64,000 nt of DNA from Adiantum capillus-veneris (taxonomy: Eukaryota; Streptophyta; Polypodiopsida; Polypodiales; Pteridaceae): assembly GCA_014529385.2 (NCBI GenBank), contig CM043964.1, positions 133,084,420 through 133,148,419 on the forward strand, given 5' to 3'. Numbering within the stretch: the stretch's first letter is position 1; each line of letters begins with the position of its first letter. Below are positions 1 to 12,353 of this stretch, in pieces. The translations under genes and the position numbers were made by a program. The notes below the pieces were generated by a model. That model saw nothing but the letters and a program-made list of their open reading frames with translations, ran no database searches and was not told the DNA's origin.

Positions 1-519
1 TTCTTAGAATGTGACATTCTCTGTTGGTGGGGTACGTAGATTCCATTGGTGGTTCGTTTGACATTCGTCTTCTCTGTGATGAAGTTGGAACAATATCTAT
101 TTGTGGGGATTGATCGACTGCATCCTGACCATGAGATCAAAAATGCAAATCTTGTAGTTTCTCTGCAGGGAAGAGACCGTTGTTGCGTATGTGCTGTTCA
201 CATATCTTGCATTTTCGAAAGATCTGCTGCTTGCATCGCACACAAGGACACGCCATCCTATCGTCCATAATTGATCTGTGTCTGTCGTATAATAAATTTA
301 CAGTAAGGAGCATAGATTCTCTTTAACCTTGTATATATAAATAGTGTAAACTACCTCACATTCTCTAGTCATGCCCGATCTCCGCACACCTCGGTCTAGA
401 GGTGCACGGAGATCAGGACCACGGGTAAATCATGTCTTTATTGGTCAAATTAAAGCCTATATTTTGGGTGCAACATACGTACACACACACACGTGCTCTT
501 CAGACAATCCATGTAAACG

Positions 520-1440
520 GTCATTTTCGAAACGGATTGTGTTTTTTCGTGAAAAAACATAACCGGATTTGAACTACGGTTTGTGTATTCTGGTGTTCTC
601 AAACATTGATTCGGCTTGCCATACACACTCTTGTATTGCTTTAAGACAATTAATGGACTACGGATGGTTTCAGTAGCATAGAAGCCATTTCCGAAGTCCG
701 TTGCGTTTTTTGTAGAAAAACGAATCCGGATTTGACCTACGACTTGTGTATTTGGTGTTTTTTCTATCCCTTTGACCTACGGCTTTCCATACGCACTCTT
801 GACATTGCCTAAAGACTACCTAATCGACTACGGATGGTTTTGATAACCGTAGAATCAGTTTTGAAGTCCATTTGCGTTTTTTTGTAAAAAAACGTAATCG
901 GATTGACCTATGGCTTGTGTATTTAGCGTTTCTTCTGTCCGTTTGACCTACGGCTTGCCATACATGCTCTTGACATTTCTTAAAACTACTTAATGGACTA
1001 CAGATGATTTATAGAGTAGAAGTCATTTCCGAAATCAGTTTGTGTTTTTTCGTAGAAAAAACGCAACCGGATTTGACCTACGGCTTGTGTATTTGGTGTT
1101 AATTCAAACCCATTGACCTACGGCTTCCCATACACACTCTTGATATGGCCTAAAGACTACTTAATGGATCTACGGATGGTTTCAGTACGCATAGAAGCCA
1201 TTTTCGAAGTCCGTTTGCGTTTTTCCGTAGAAAAACGCAACCGGATTTGACCTACGGCTTGTGTATTTGGCGTTTCTTCTGTCTGTTTGACCTAGCTTTC
1301 CATACATGGTCTTGATATTGCTTAAGACTACTAATGGACTACGGATGGTTTCGGATAGCGTAGAATTAGTTTCCGAAGTCCGTTTGCGTTTTCCCGTAAA
1401 AAAACGCAATCGGATTTGACCTATGGCTTGTGTATTTGGC
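520..1440. repeat. 173-bp tandem repeat array in CACTA-1
   Basis: About five to six degenerate units are present. Each contains two TTTGACCTACGGCTT-like motifs and a short inverted repeat, GCGTTTTT...AAAAACGC. Spacing is about 173 bp, with some units shortened. It is non-coding, and the short open frames across it are by-products of the repeat. Copy 2 equivalent: 45945-46895. Confidence 0.85.
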
Positions 1441-1859
1441 GTTTCTTCTATGGCTGAAATCTTTGCAAATCTTTTATCTGCTGAATTTTGACTCTATGTT
1501 GGTGACGATGGACGATGCCAACAAGACGCGCTGAAAACGCTGATGCTGGAAATCTGCGTTTTACGGGCTGAAACTGCCAAACTTCGATGGATCTGCGTGC
1601 CGCAAGGATCGTGCTGTGGCAAGGTGAGATTTGCGAGGTTCGTAGGTTTACTACGGTGAATGTCTATGATGATAACTGAAAACGTTGGTGGCTTCTGATT
1701 AATCAGTCACGCTAAATTTGCAAAACTCTAGGCTTGGCTTGCTGATCCAAAAAACGCTCGGGCTGGTTTTGAGTTTGCTGCAAAAACGCTAGTGTTTTAG
1801 CTAGTCCTGCTGTACCTGGCACTGATCTCATTGCCTAAAAACCAAGGACTTGGATGGTG

Positions 1860-2215
1860 ATGAAAATAGGCATAGAATCAGTTTTCGAAGACCGTCTGCG
1901 TTTTTTCGTAGAAAAACGCAACCGAATTTGACCTACGGCTTGTGGATTTGACGTTTCTTCTGTCCGTTTGACCTACGGCTTGCCATATAGGCTCTTGACA
2001 TTGCCTTAAGACTACCTAATGGACTACGGATGGTTTCGGTAGGCATACAAGCCATTTCCGAAGTCCGTTTGCATTTTTTCGTAGAAAAACGCAACCGGAT
2101 TTGACCTACGGCGTAGAAGCCGTTTATGAAGTCCGCTTGTGTTTTTCGTAGAAAAACCCAACCGGACTTCAAAAACGGCTTGTATTTTGGGCGTTTCTTG
2201 TATCCGTTTGACCTA
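1860..2215. repeat. Second block of 173-bp repeats in CACTA-1
   Basis: About two further units of the same repeat, separated from the first block by about 420 bp of unrelated sequence (1445-1860) in which I recognise nothing. The last unit is shortened. The block ends just before the short gag-like region. Confidence 0.8.
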
Positions 2216-2589
2216 CGGCTTGTTATATGCCCCCACCCAACCTTTTTTGAGGAGGAAGCTTGTCTCTAAGAGCAACGACGGCGCTGTTGTTGCTCCTAGA
2301 GGACTTTCATGTGTAAAGGTGAGAGTTAACCTTCGAATGTATTTTGAGCTGGTCAAATGAAGTCAAAGAAGCTCAAGAGGAGTGCCACATGTCGGCTGGT
2401 TATTAAAAATGCTAGAGGAGAGTGAGAGAGAAGCTCTGTGGAGCGCTGTGATGGTTTTTTGAGCAAGCAATGAGCCACCATCTTTGCCTTTTGTGTTTTG
2501 TCGCTCCTCCCTTTCCCTTTTCTTCTTCTATTCTGCTCTCGTACTAGCCGCGGCGCCGACGGAGCGTGTGTACGCCTGGGCCGCTGGTT

Positions 2590-2713
<124 letters not shown>

Positions 2714-2739
2714 GTGTGCTTTACAAGCTGTCACTAAGA

Positions 2740-2980
2740 ATGCCGAATGATGACAGTAAGATGCAAACATTTCCGTTGGTCATGCAGGACAAGGCCAAAG
2801 TGTGGTTCGAAGCACTGGAAGGCGAACCAAAGTAAATGTGTCCGGCATTACTCACGAGGTTTCTGCATGACTTTCGCAAGGAAGTGTCCTCGCTCGGCAT
2901 GGACACAAGCTGAAGGCTTTGAAGCAGGATGTGGGTGAAGATTTCAAAGTGTTCTTGGATCAGTTCGAAGCTTGTCTTTA
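2740..2980 (+). pseudogene. Retrotransposon gag-like fragment inside CACTA-1
   Basis: The translation from 2740 contains MQTFPLVMQDKAKVWFEAL, which resembles the Retrotrans_gag core, where capsid-like helices carry a K-x-W-[FY] motif. After a stop at 2833 the similarity continues as FLHDFRKEV and VGEDFKVFLDQFEACLYS, with a frame change near 2908 that copy 2 does not have. The fragment is about 80 codons and lacks the zinc knuckle and everything downstream. It lies between the microsatellite and a CT-rich tract, on the strand opposite to the CACTA genes. I read it as a relic of another element captured in or inserted into the transposon. Confidence 0.6.
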
Positions 2981-3480
2981 TTCTCTCTCTTTCCCTCTCT
3001 ACCTCTCTTTCTCTCTCCCTCTAAAACTATCTCTCTTTCTCTCTACCTCTATCTTTCCCTTCTTCCTTCTCTCTCTCTTCCTCTCTCTTTCTCTTTCTCT
3101 GTCTCTCTCTCTCTTTACCTCTAGCTCTCTCTCTCTCTCTATCTTTTTTTCTCTCCCTCTATCTTTCTCTACTCTCTCTATTTCTCTCTTTCTCTCTTTT
3201 CCCTCTCCCTTTTTTTATGTTTAATTTTGTTTCTACTCTATTATTTTACTACTTTTTGTTAATGTATTTAAAGTTTTTTTATTCTATTTTTGCATATACA
3301 AAACCCTAAAACTAATTAACTTTAACCCTGAAATTAATTTCAAGAAACCCTAAAATACAATTAACAATAACAAATTTGAATATAAAATTAAATAACAATA
3401 ATAAATTAAAATTAAACAACAATAACAATTTGAATTTTAAAATTAAATAGCAATTTTAAATATAAAATTAAACCAAAATT
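2981..3480. repeat. CT-rich tract followed by AT-rich spacer
   Basis: Positions 2981-3210 are almost pure pyrimidine (CTCTCT/TTTCTC). Positions 3230-3480 are very AT-rich with two isolated AAACCCTAAA words. There is no gene. The two words are too few and too scattered to be telomeric. Confidence 0.85.
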
Positions 3481-3589
3481 AAAAATTGTGTGTGTGTGTG
3501 TGTGTGTGTGAGCAATGAGATTGTGCACTCACATACACCTGTATGTGTGCACAAAGCTCTGGAGTAGCTTCCACATCTGCAAAAAAAAA

Positions 3590-3620
<31 letters not shown>
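3480..3620. repeat. (TG)n and (CA)n microsatellites flanking a short spacer
   Basis: A TG run near 3486-3510 and a CA run near 3592-3615 are complementary and about 85 bp apart, so they could pair as a long imperfect stem. Copy 2 has the same arrangement at 48940-49080. Confidence 0.9.
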
Positions 3621-3621
<1 letters not shown>

Positions 3622-3799
3622 AACAAAAAAACAAGGACAATAGGCTTACCTAGCAGCAAGTAGAGAAGACATGATGGTGTTTGCCCAAGCCCGTCGTAGT
3701 CCAAAGGTGCACATATGGCCGCGAGTTGAGCGAAGAGAGAGAGAGAGAATGAGTTTTTGGAAACGCGCAAGAAATAAGCCCGCAGTTTTGTTTTTACCA

Positions 3800-4026
3800 T
3801 TCAGCGTCGATACACGCTACTAGATACGCGTCGGTATACACTGCTGGATACACGTCGATATACACTGCTGAATACGCGTCGATATCTGCGTCGGTATACG
3901 CGACAGAAATTGAAAATTGAATTTTTTTAAAAATCTTAGCTCCCTCCAATATTGCCGATGCACATATCGACGCCCGCCAATGACGTCGGTAAGTTGGCGT
4001 CGGTATTCAAGTGATCTCTAGTAGTG
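3800..4026. repeat. CACTA subterminal repeats and terminus
   Basis: At least five copies of [A/C]CGCGTCG[A/G]TATA-like motifs lie at about 3805-3900, and the transposon end is at 4026. The same motif family fills the opposite end of CACTA-2 at 30790-31060, which ties the two ends to one family. Confidence 0.82.
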
Positions 4027-4853
4027 ACAACGTCTTTCCAAAATGGATGACTAATCCATTTGGTGCTTGGGAGACATAGCTGCCGCAAGCATGCCTACTC
4101 TTTAGTCCATTTCATTATCCCAAAGTAGAGTGAAAAATTCTACTTTGTGTTTGAGAGACGTCATCATCACAAATATGATTCTAAGCATGTATACTATTAA
4201 CATTTGTGCACAATAAAAAGAGAACTAGTCTTATGAGACAAAAAATTGGTCATTGAAAAGAAATTTGTACACTTTCTTACACTAATGTAGCATTGCAAGC
4301 ATTGAAAAGGTTCATACTATCCCTAAGCTATATTCCTTGAATCCATCTAGCATCTTTAAAAGGATAATTTTTGAACTTAATAAGATACCTTGGGATAATC
4401 TTACCATGTCATAGTGCATTGGTTTCATGCCAAAGGATAGCTTCGGGTTGTAGCACCTCTTCTTGGTCTTTGATTTCGGGAGGGTCTTCAATAATTAGTT
4501 CACTTGGTGGCTCTGCTTTTTAGGGATTAAGTAGGCTCACATGAAAAGCATTGTGTATGAGCCAATGGTTGGGCAACTTGAGTTGATAAGGCATCTCATT
4601 GATTGGCTTCAAGATTTGAAAAGGACCATAGTATCTTTTTGCTAATTTAGCATAATACTTTTGATGGCCCGTAGGATTTTTCTCGTCGTTTTCCTCAATC
4701 AAGCCTTACGAAACTCAACTAATACCCAGTCATTTTCTTTGAACGTTAAGGCCCTTTTGTGCTTGTCAGCATCATCTTTTTGCCTTTGTTGAGAGATAGA
4801 TCTAGCCTCCTTAATCTTTTGAAATGATTCTTGTAGGTCACGGCTATACTCAT
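4027..4853 (-). pseudogene. Gypsy B, 3' part of pol (integrase C-terminus and chromodomain) and 3' leader
   Basis: On the minus strand this encodes the end of a chromovirus polyprotein: [32 protein letters not shown] and [12 protein letters not shown]. These are followed by a degraded chromodomain-like stretch containing YLIKFKNYPF. The frame is interrupted near 4700 and by a stop after SLLNP. Sequence from 4027 to about 4300 matches the 3' untranslated part of element A (11340-11576) in reverse. The B gene is split at 4853 by element A and resumes at 13096. Its downstream part is cut at 4026 by the CACTA element. Confidence 0.85.
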
Positions 4854-6103
4854 TGTCATAAAATCTAATATCTGACCAACCCAAATGATTTTCTCATATT
4901 AAATTGATCATTTAATGTGGGAGAATAAACGGGAACAAGGGTTAAGATATAAATGATCTTATAGATCTATTTAAGCACGGGCCAATGGTAAAGGGGCCCA
5001 TATGAGAAAAGGTCTATCAAAGAGAAAGGTTAACTAATGGAGCAAAAGACCTTAGGGTTGTCTTCATTAAAGCCTCCAAAGGTAAGGGGGGGGGGGGGGG
5101 GGGGGGGGGGGGTACAAAGGGGTAGATAGTAAGTGAGAACCTCACAAAGGACCCATACCCTCATGAAAGGAAAGAGGTCACTTGTCAAGTGTAGAGACAC
5201 ACTAATCAAGCAGGTAGGGGGTGTGTGCTTAAGCAGGGGCTGTGCTTAAGCAAGGGGGGTGCTAGCTTAGCCTCACAAAGAGAAAGAAGGACACTTGTCA
5301 AGAGGCTACACACCTTGCCCCAATGGGAGCCCAACTCTCTCTCTCTCTCTCTCTCATTTGAGTCTACCACAAGCTCTCTCTCATTCATTCTTCCCTTCAC
5401 ACACTCTTGTGAAGCAAGGATTCCATCTCCTTCTCCAAGCTTGAGAAGTTGAGTGCCTACTACCACAAGCTCTTGGCTATGGATGCAAATCCACACAAGA
5501 GAATGCTTATGCTTGCTTTACCAATCTCTCTAATCTCCATTAACTCTATGCTAAGCTATGCTACAAGAGCTATGAGTGATTATGTGCAAGGGGTTATTTC
5601 TTTCTAGTAGAGCTACTTCTACTTCTCTCTTCTTCCTCACTCCCTCCTAGCTCTCCTCACCTTTCATGGTGTTTGAGGTCTTGGGATTGAGGCTAGGCAT
5701 TTTTCAAGCTCATGCTAATCATGTTTATTGTTGTAGTTATGTTAATGCTTGGTGAGTGAAGCTTACCATCTTCATCTCATCAAGAAGGTCTCAAGGAACA
5801 CAAACAGTTGTATTGTAAACAAGTCTTCCGTCATGGAATAATCTATAATAAAAATGCCTATTGGAGGGGGGACCGGCTCCAACTAATCCGGTCCTCTATT
5901 GGTGTCAATTTCTCTAAACTCTCACTCTCTTTTACAAGTATTGATCATGCCATGTTAATGAAGTAATGTGTTAAGTGTTGATCTCTCTATCCAAGCACTT
6001 TCTTTCTCACTATACATCTACACACTAAAGAATACCCAAGGAAATGCTCAATATGTTATTTACTTTCCGCTTCAACTCAAGTTAAAAGGCTAATTCCATG
6101 ACA
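4854..6103 (+). repeat. Element A 5' LTR
   Basis: It aligns end to end with 11685-13095. Compared with that copy it lacks about 170 bp around 5085, where a G homopolymer (5089-5112) now sits. It contains a short CT microsatellite at 5337-5354. The same LTR, shortened, is at 50318-51208 in copy 2. Confidence 0.95.
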
Positions 6104-6104
6104 T

Positions 6105-6116
6105 TGGTATCAGAGC
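6105..6116 (+). other. Primer-binding site of element A (tRNA-iMet)
   Basis: TGGTATCAGAGC, the sequence complementary to the 3' end of plant initiator tRNA-Met, starts two bases after the LTR end. Confidence 0.95.
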
Positions 6117-6517
6117 ATTTGGTTTCTCTTTTCTTGCTTAAGAAGAGAGGTCCTTAAGTAGCCTATAAATGGTTGATGTTGTTAATTATAATAGGGTAAG
6201 TGGAACTGGGATCTAATATTGGTTTTGTTAAGCTCACTATGTGGGGGATGGTGCACACCTCGGGAGCTTTGGACTTAATAATGGAGTCTTTTTAGACTTG
6301 CCTACGGCTTTACCATTATTGAGCCATAAGAAGTCCGAAAGGAGCTAGCCCTTGGCAATTCTACTATGTTAGACCTACTCCTCTACTCTCTATAATTAAC
6401 CACTTTGAGCCGTGGGTGTAGATACTTAAGAGCCAATTTTCAAAGGCTAAGAGGAGTGGCAACTAAGGTTTTGAATCGCCAAAGCATACACTAAGTACAT
6501 ACATAAATTTTGTTAAC
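6117..6517 (+). other. Untranslated leader of element A
   Basis: About 400 bp lie between the primer-binding site and the gag ATG. No coding frame is recognisable. The same leader is seen in reverse in B (17239-17670) and C (about 19530-19934). Confidence 0.8.
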
Positions 6518-9500
6518 ATGGCTGACAATAATCAAGAGAGTAGAATGAACATAGATAGTTTTGATTTTGCACATGAAGGTGCTAATGATGATGCTCCCAT
6601 GTTTGTGAATTTTCTCGTCACTAGGTTACAGCAAGCTATGGGAAACCCTGTTTTGCAAGCCGAAGTTACTCAACAACTTCGTGCTTATGGAATTTCCCTT
6701 CCTCTCCAAGAGGAGAGAGAGCTTAGGAGGCCTCTTGAAGAGACCCCCAAAAGAAGACTCTCTCCCATTAGAGAGGAGGAACCCAAGGAGCAAGAAAGCA
6801 ATGGAAGTTTAGGTTTCTTTGAAGATGTGGCTCCACGAAGACGGCAGTCTAGATGATCGTCTACTCCTCCCAAGAGGAAAAGAGCAACCCATAGTCCTTC
6901 TCCTCATCACTCTGAAAGGCAAGAGAGGAAACAAAGGAAGAAAAGGGCTAGGAAGAGGTCACCCTCTTCTCCTTCTTCTTCACCTTTCTCCTCTTCTCCT
7001 TCTTCTTCACCTTCCTCCTCTTCCGATGAAAGTTATGGCTATTCTCCTAGAGAATACAAGAGGGGAGGACATCGCAAATCATTTCGTGCATGGCGAAGGT
7101 CACAAAAGCTAAACAAGTTCAAGGAGGGAGGAAAGAGTGTCTCTTTTCTCACCTACGATGGCACCTTTGGTGCTACCGACAAAGTGTTGGCCTTCATCTA
7201 GCAATTTGATGCGGCCTTTGGGGACGAGGGCTTCACAGAGTCCTCCAAGCTACGCCATGTAGCTATGCACTTCCAAAAATCAGCTCGTCAATGGTGGGCT
7301 ATCCTTCATGGCAATGGAGAAGCCCCAAAGACATGGAAAACTCTACGAGTTTCCATCATGAAGCAATTTCTTCCAAGCGATACTAAAGATAAAGTTCTTA
7401 CCAAATGGCGCGGCTTGAAGCTTCTCTCTCATGAGTCTATCAACAAGTATGTAGACAAGTTTTGGGATTTACATCTCAAAGCTACTTTCTTTCAAAAGAT
7501 AGACTTTGCCGAGCAAAGACAGCAATTCTGTGCGGGATTACCTGAAGAGATGGACGAATACATCAACTCTCAATGGCCCGGTACTATTACCGAAGTAATC
7601 CACCACACCATGGTTGCTTCACGCATCAATTTCCATCAAGGGGCTAGACGTAATGTCAAACCCATGGAAAACAAAGATAAAAATGATGCAAAGGGGAAAA
7701 CCAATGCTCAAAACAATTCCCAAGTCACTTCCAACAACAACAACAACAATCGGTCCAAGGAGAAGGGAGTTTACAAAGGTAAAAACAAACTCTCTCCTGA
7801 AGATCTTGATGCTTTTCGCAAGGACCATAAGTGTTTCAAGTGTGGGGAGCAAGGACATGGCTATCGTTCTTGCCCCAAGAAGAATACTCGCAATGAGACT
7901 CCTAGGGCTTCCACCATCGAAGCTCCAAAAGAGGATGCTCATTGCAAAGGATCATCACTCTCCTATGCTTGGGGAAAGGTAAGAGAGCATGATGCCTTCA
8001 TCTTGTTTGACCCTGGCTCTACTCTCAACTTCATATCAATAAAGTTGGCCACCAAGTTGGGCATTCAAGCTTTTGAGATGGGAGATATAGTAGTGGCTGA
8101 TGCAGCTTTCAAGGGACAACAAGCCTCCGTTACTCCCTTGATTGGGAAGTTGAGGCTTCATGTCCAAAGCTATGTCGACAAAGAAGAATTCTTCATCTCT
8201 CCTCTCCAACATTAGGATGTTATCCTAGGGGCACCATGGTTTGATCGCATGGCTGCCAACATGAAGTTCCCTGAAAGGAGAATTTACTTCACCTACAGGG
8301 GAAAGAACATGTATATAGATGCTAGTGAGCGTGGTTGCACTATTCCACTTGTAAATCCTCTTGCTTTTGATAAGTCAATGAAGAGCTCAGTTTCTGCGTA
8401 CATGATTTTTGTCAAAGAGTCTCTAAAAGATACTAATGTTTCATCAAATGTAAATGACAGGAATCAAGAAGATTTAGACTTATCTAATTTTCTAAAAGGA
8501 TTCCAAGATGTGCTCATCGATGATATCCCTATGGACTTACCTCCAAAACGAGGGAATGATGACCATCGCATTGAGCTCCTTCCTGGAAGCTCACCACCTA
8601 ACAAGCCTCCTTATGGAGTCTCACAAGCTCAACAAGAGGAGATCATGAGGCAACTTCAAGAGCTGGTAGACAAAGGGATGGTGAGGCCTAGTTCCTCTCC
8701 CTTTTGTTCTCCAGTCCTTTTAGTGCAAAAGAAAGATGGTACATACCGTATGTGTGTGGACTATCGAGCACTAAACCATATCACTATCAAAAACAGATTT
8801 CCCGTACCTCAGGTAGAAGATCTGTTTGATAAGCTACAAGGCTCTACCTACTTTAGTAGGATTGACCTTAAGAGTGGCTATCATCAAATAAGGATAGTGG
8901 ATGAAGATATCTTAAAGACCGCGTTTCGCACAACGTTTGGTCTTTATGAATATCTAGTCATGCCTTTTGGCTTGACTAATGCACCAGCTACATTCAATCA
9001 TTTAATGAAGAAAATTTTTAGACCATATCGCAAATTCACTGGAGTGTTCTTTGATGATATCATCATCTACTCCAAGTCTTTGGAGGAACATAAACAACAT
9101 CTCCAAGTGATTTTTCAAGCATTGAGAGAGAACAAGCTTTATCTCAACCAAAAGAAAAGCGAATTCTTCCTTCAAGAGATTCAATACCTAGGTCATATTA
9201 TCTCTCACGATGGTATCCGTATGGATCCATCAAAGTTAGAGGTAATAAAATCATGGCCTAACCCAATAAATCTACATGAGCTAAGAAGCTTTATTGGTAT
9301 GTGCACATACTATAGACGCTTCATAGCAAAATTCTCTCAAGTAGCAGGACCACTACACGACTTAACTAAGAAGAACGTTAAGTTTGTATGGACTGCTAAG
9401 GAGCAAAATTCTTTTGAAAAGCTCAAAGAGAATCTTACTTCCCAACCAGTCCTCGTGCTTCCGGATCTCTCAAAGCCATTTGAGGTCCAATGTGATGCTT

Positions 9501-11324
9501 GTGGAGATTGCCTTGGAGCAGTTTTGCTTCAAGAAGGGCATGCCATAGCATATGAGAGCCGAAGGCTCAATACTGATGAATGAGTCTTGGGCATTTATGA
9601 GAAAGAGCTTTTAGCTGTTCTACATGCCCTAGACACATGGAAGCACTACCTATTGGGGACTCCATTTATCCTACGAACCGACCACCAAAGTCTCAAGTAT
9701 TTCATGACGCAAACCAAGCTTTCCGACAAACAAATGAGGTGGGAAAATTTTCTTTCGCAATTTAATTTTCATATTGCTCACATAGCTGGTAAGCACAATC
9801 AAGTTGCTGATGCACTTTCACGACGACCAAAAGTTCATGCGGTGTCTATAGCTACTCACAATGATCTATCCTCTATGATAGATGAGTATGCTATTGACCC
9901 TGACTTTAGAGAGATAATGTCAACCCTTGCTTTGGGGAAGAAAGAGGAACCATTCACCTTGCAGGATGGTTATCTTCTCCATTGCAATAGGCTATGTGTT
10001 ACCCATTCCCTTCGTGAGAAAGTTATGTATGAATCCCATGCTCCTCCATATGCGGGGCATAGAGGTATTCAACCTACTCTCCGTGGAGTGGAGACGTACT
10101 TCTATTGGCCTACCATGAAAGTGAACATACAAGAGTATGTTTCAAAATGTGTAGTATGCCAAAAAACCAAGTATGATAGAGGAAAGCAACCTGGATTACT
10201 ACAGTCATTGCCTATTCCAAATTCACCATGGGAGAGTATATCCATGGATTTCATCTTTGGATTACCGAAGTCTATCCATGGGAATACAGGAATATGGACA
10301 ATAGTCGACAGGTTTAGCAAGCAAGCGCATTTTATTCCTGTCAAAAAGACTATTAAGGCACATCAAATGGCAACTCTCTTCATATCTCAGATTTTCAAGC
10401 ACCATGGATTACCCACATCTATCGTGTCAGATAGAGATCCTAGAATGACCAGTTATTTCTGGAAAGGTCTCTTTGAAAATCTAGGAACAAGATTGAATTT
10501 CTCTTCGGCCTATCACCCACAAACGGATAGCCAAAGTGAAATATCCAATCTTACGATACTCGATCTACTCAAGACTTATGTTACCGAAGTAGATCAACGC
10601 TCATAGTGGAAAAAGTACTTACCTCTTGTAGAGTATGCCTACAATAATACTGTACATACTTCTACGGGAAAAGCACCTTTCGAGATCATTGAGGGAAGAC
10701 CTAAAAGTCCCTTGCTACTCAAAGTACATGGGAAGATCTTCGCCGCCGATGAGTATAGCCGTGACCTACAAGAATCTTTTCAAAAGATTAGGGAGGCTAT
10801 ATCCATCTCTCAACAAAGGTAAAAAGTTGCTGCTGATAAGCACAGAAGAGCCTTAATGTTCAAAGAAAATGATTGGGTCTTACTCAAGTTTCCTAAGGCT
10901 CGACTAAGGCAAACGACCGGCAAAATCCTACGGGCCATCAAAAGTATTATGCTAAACTAGCAAAAAGATACTATGGTCCTTTCCAAATCTTGAAGCCCAT
11001 CAATGAGACGGCTTATCAACTCAAGTTGCCCAAACATTGGCTTATACACAATGCCTTTCATGTAAGCCTACTTAAGCCCTACAAAGGAGAGCCACCAACT
11101 GAACCAATTATTGAAGACCCTCCCGAAGTTGAAGACCAAGAAGAGGTGCTACAACCCGAAGCTGTCCTTCGGCATGAAGACAAGGTACTACGACATGGTA
11201 AGATTATCCGACGGTATCTTATTGAGTTAAAAATTATCCTTTTGAAGATGCTAGATGGATGCAAGGAGTACAGCTTAAGGATAGTATGAACCTTGTCAAT
11301 GCTTACAATGCTACATTAGAGTAA
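6518..11324 (+). pseudogene. Element A gag-pol polyprotein, broken
   Basis: One reading frame runs from ATG 6518 through gag and pol. It is interrupted by in-frame stops at 6854, 7198, 8213, 9581, 10604 and 10820 and by frame changes after about 10910 and near 11230. Visible domains are: gag; a CCHC knuckle CFKCGEQGHGYRSC (7832-7876); protease with FDPGST (about 8003-8020) and ILGAPWF; RT with VDYRALN, LKSGYHQIR and FFDD (9048-9059); RNase H with CDACGDCLGA, YEKELLA and RTDHQSLKYF; integrase with HAPPYAGHRG, CVVCQKTK, SMDFIFGLP, VSDRDPRM and QTDSQSE. The chromodomain-like end is broken. Most stops fit C-to-T or G-to-A change of CAG, CAA or TGG. Gag and pol share a frame, so the intact ancestor probably made a single polyprotein. 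Confidence 0.93.
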
Positions 11325-11684
11325 GCAAATGTACAAATTTCTTTTAAATGACTCATGTTTTTTGTCTTATAAGACTAGTCCTCTTTTTAATTGTGCACAA
11401 AGTTAACTAGTATGCATGCTTACAATCATGTTTGTGATGCCAACGTCTCTCAAACACCAAGTAGAATTTGTCACTCTACTCTGGGAGAATGAAATGGACT
11501 AAAGAGCTGACATGCTTGCGGCAGCTACATCTTCCAAGCACCAAATGGATTAGTTATCCATCTTGGAAAGATGTCGTAGGGTAAAAAGGGATCCTCTACC
11601 AGCTAAGTAAAATTGACTAATGACTAAGACTTTATCTCTTCTACCTCATAGTCGAGGACGACTATGATTTCAAGAGAGAGGTAA
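11325..11684 (+). other. 3' untranslated region and polypurine tract of element A
   Basis: About 360 bp of non-coding sequence ends in a purine-rich run immediately before the 3' LTR. It matches 4030-4300 and 49492-49760 in reverse, which identifies those segments as gypsy B. Confidence 0.8.
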
Positions 11685-12294
11685 TGTCATAAATCTAATA
11701 TCTGACCAACCCAAATGATTTTCTCATATTAAACTGATCATTTAATGTGGGAGAACAAACGGGAACAAGGGTTAAGATATAAATGATGTTATAGATCTAT
11801 TTAAACACGGGGCCAATGGTAAAGGGGCCCATATGAGAAAAGGTCTATCAAAGAGAAAGGCTAACTAATGGAGCAAAAGACCTTAGGGTTGTCTTCATTA
11901 AAGCCTCCAAAGGTAAGTGTTAAAAGCTTTAGCACATAGTCTTTAAAATTTTACTCTTTAGTCACTAAAGTCCAAGCAGGCAAGGGGGTAGCTTGCTTAA
12001 GCTAGGGCTATGCTTAAGCAGGGGGGCTGCCTGCTTACCAAGTTCAAAATACTTCTATTCAAGAGGGGGCGAGCCCTACAAAGGGGGGGGGGGGGGGGGG
12101 GGGTAGATAGTAAGTGAGCACCTCACCAAGGACCCATACCCTTATGAAAGGAAAGAGGCCACTTGTCAAGTGTAGAGACACACTACTCAAGCAGGTAGGG
12201 GGGGTGTGCTTAAGCAAGGGGGGTGCTAGCTTAGCCTCACAAAGAGAAAGAAGGACACTTTCAAGAGGCTACACACCTTGCCCAATAGGAGCCC

Positions 12295-12353
<59 letters not shown>

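Noticed and set aside
3295-3355. AAACCCTAAA words resembling plant telomere repeat
   Set aside because: Only two isolated words separated by unrelated AT-rich sequence, repeated identically in copy 2 as part of CACTA; not an array.
5089-5112. G homopolymer considered as a G-quadruplex regulator
   Set aside because: A pure homopolymer that varies between LTRs (also near 12084) and replaces deleted sequence; most likely slippage or assembly noise.
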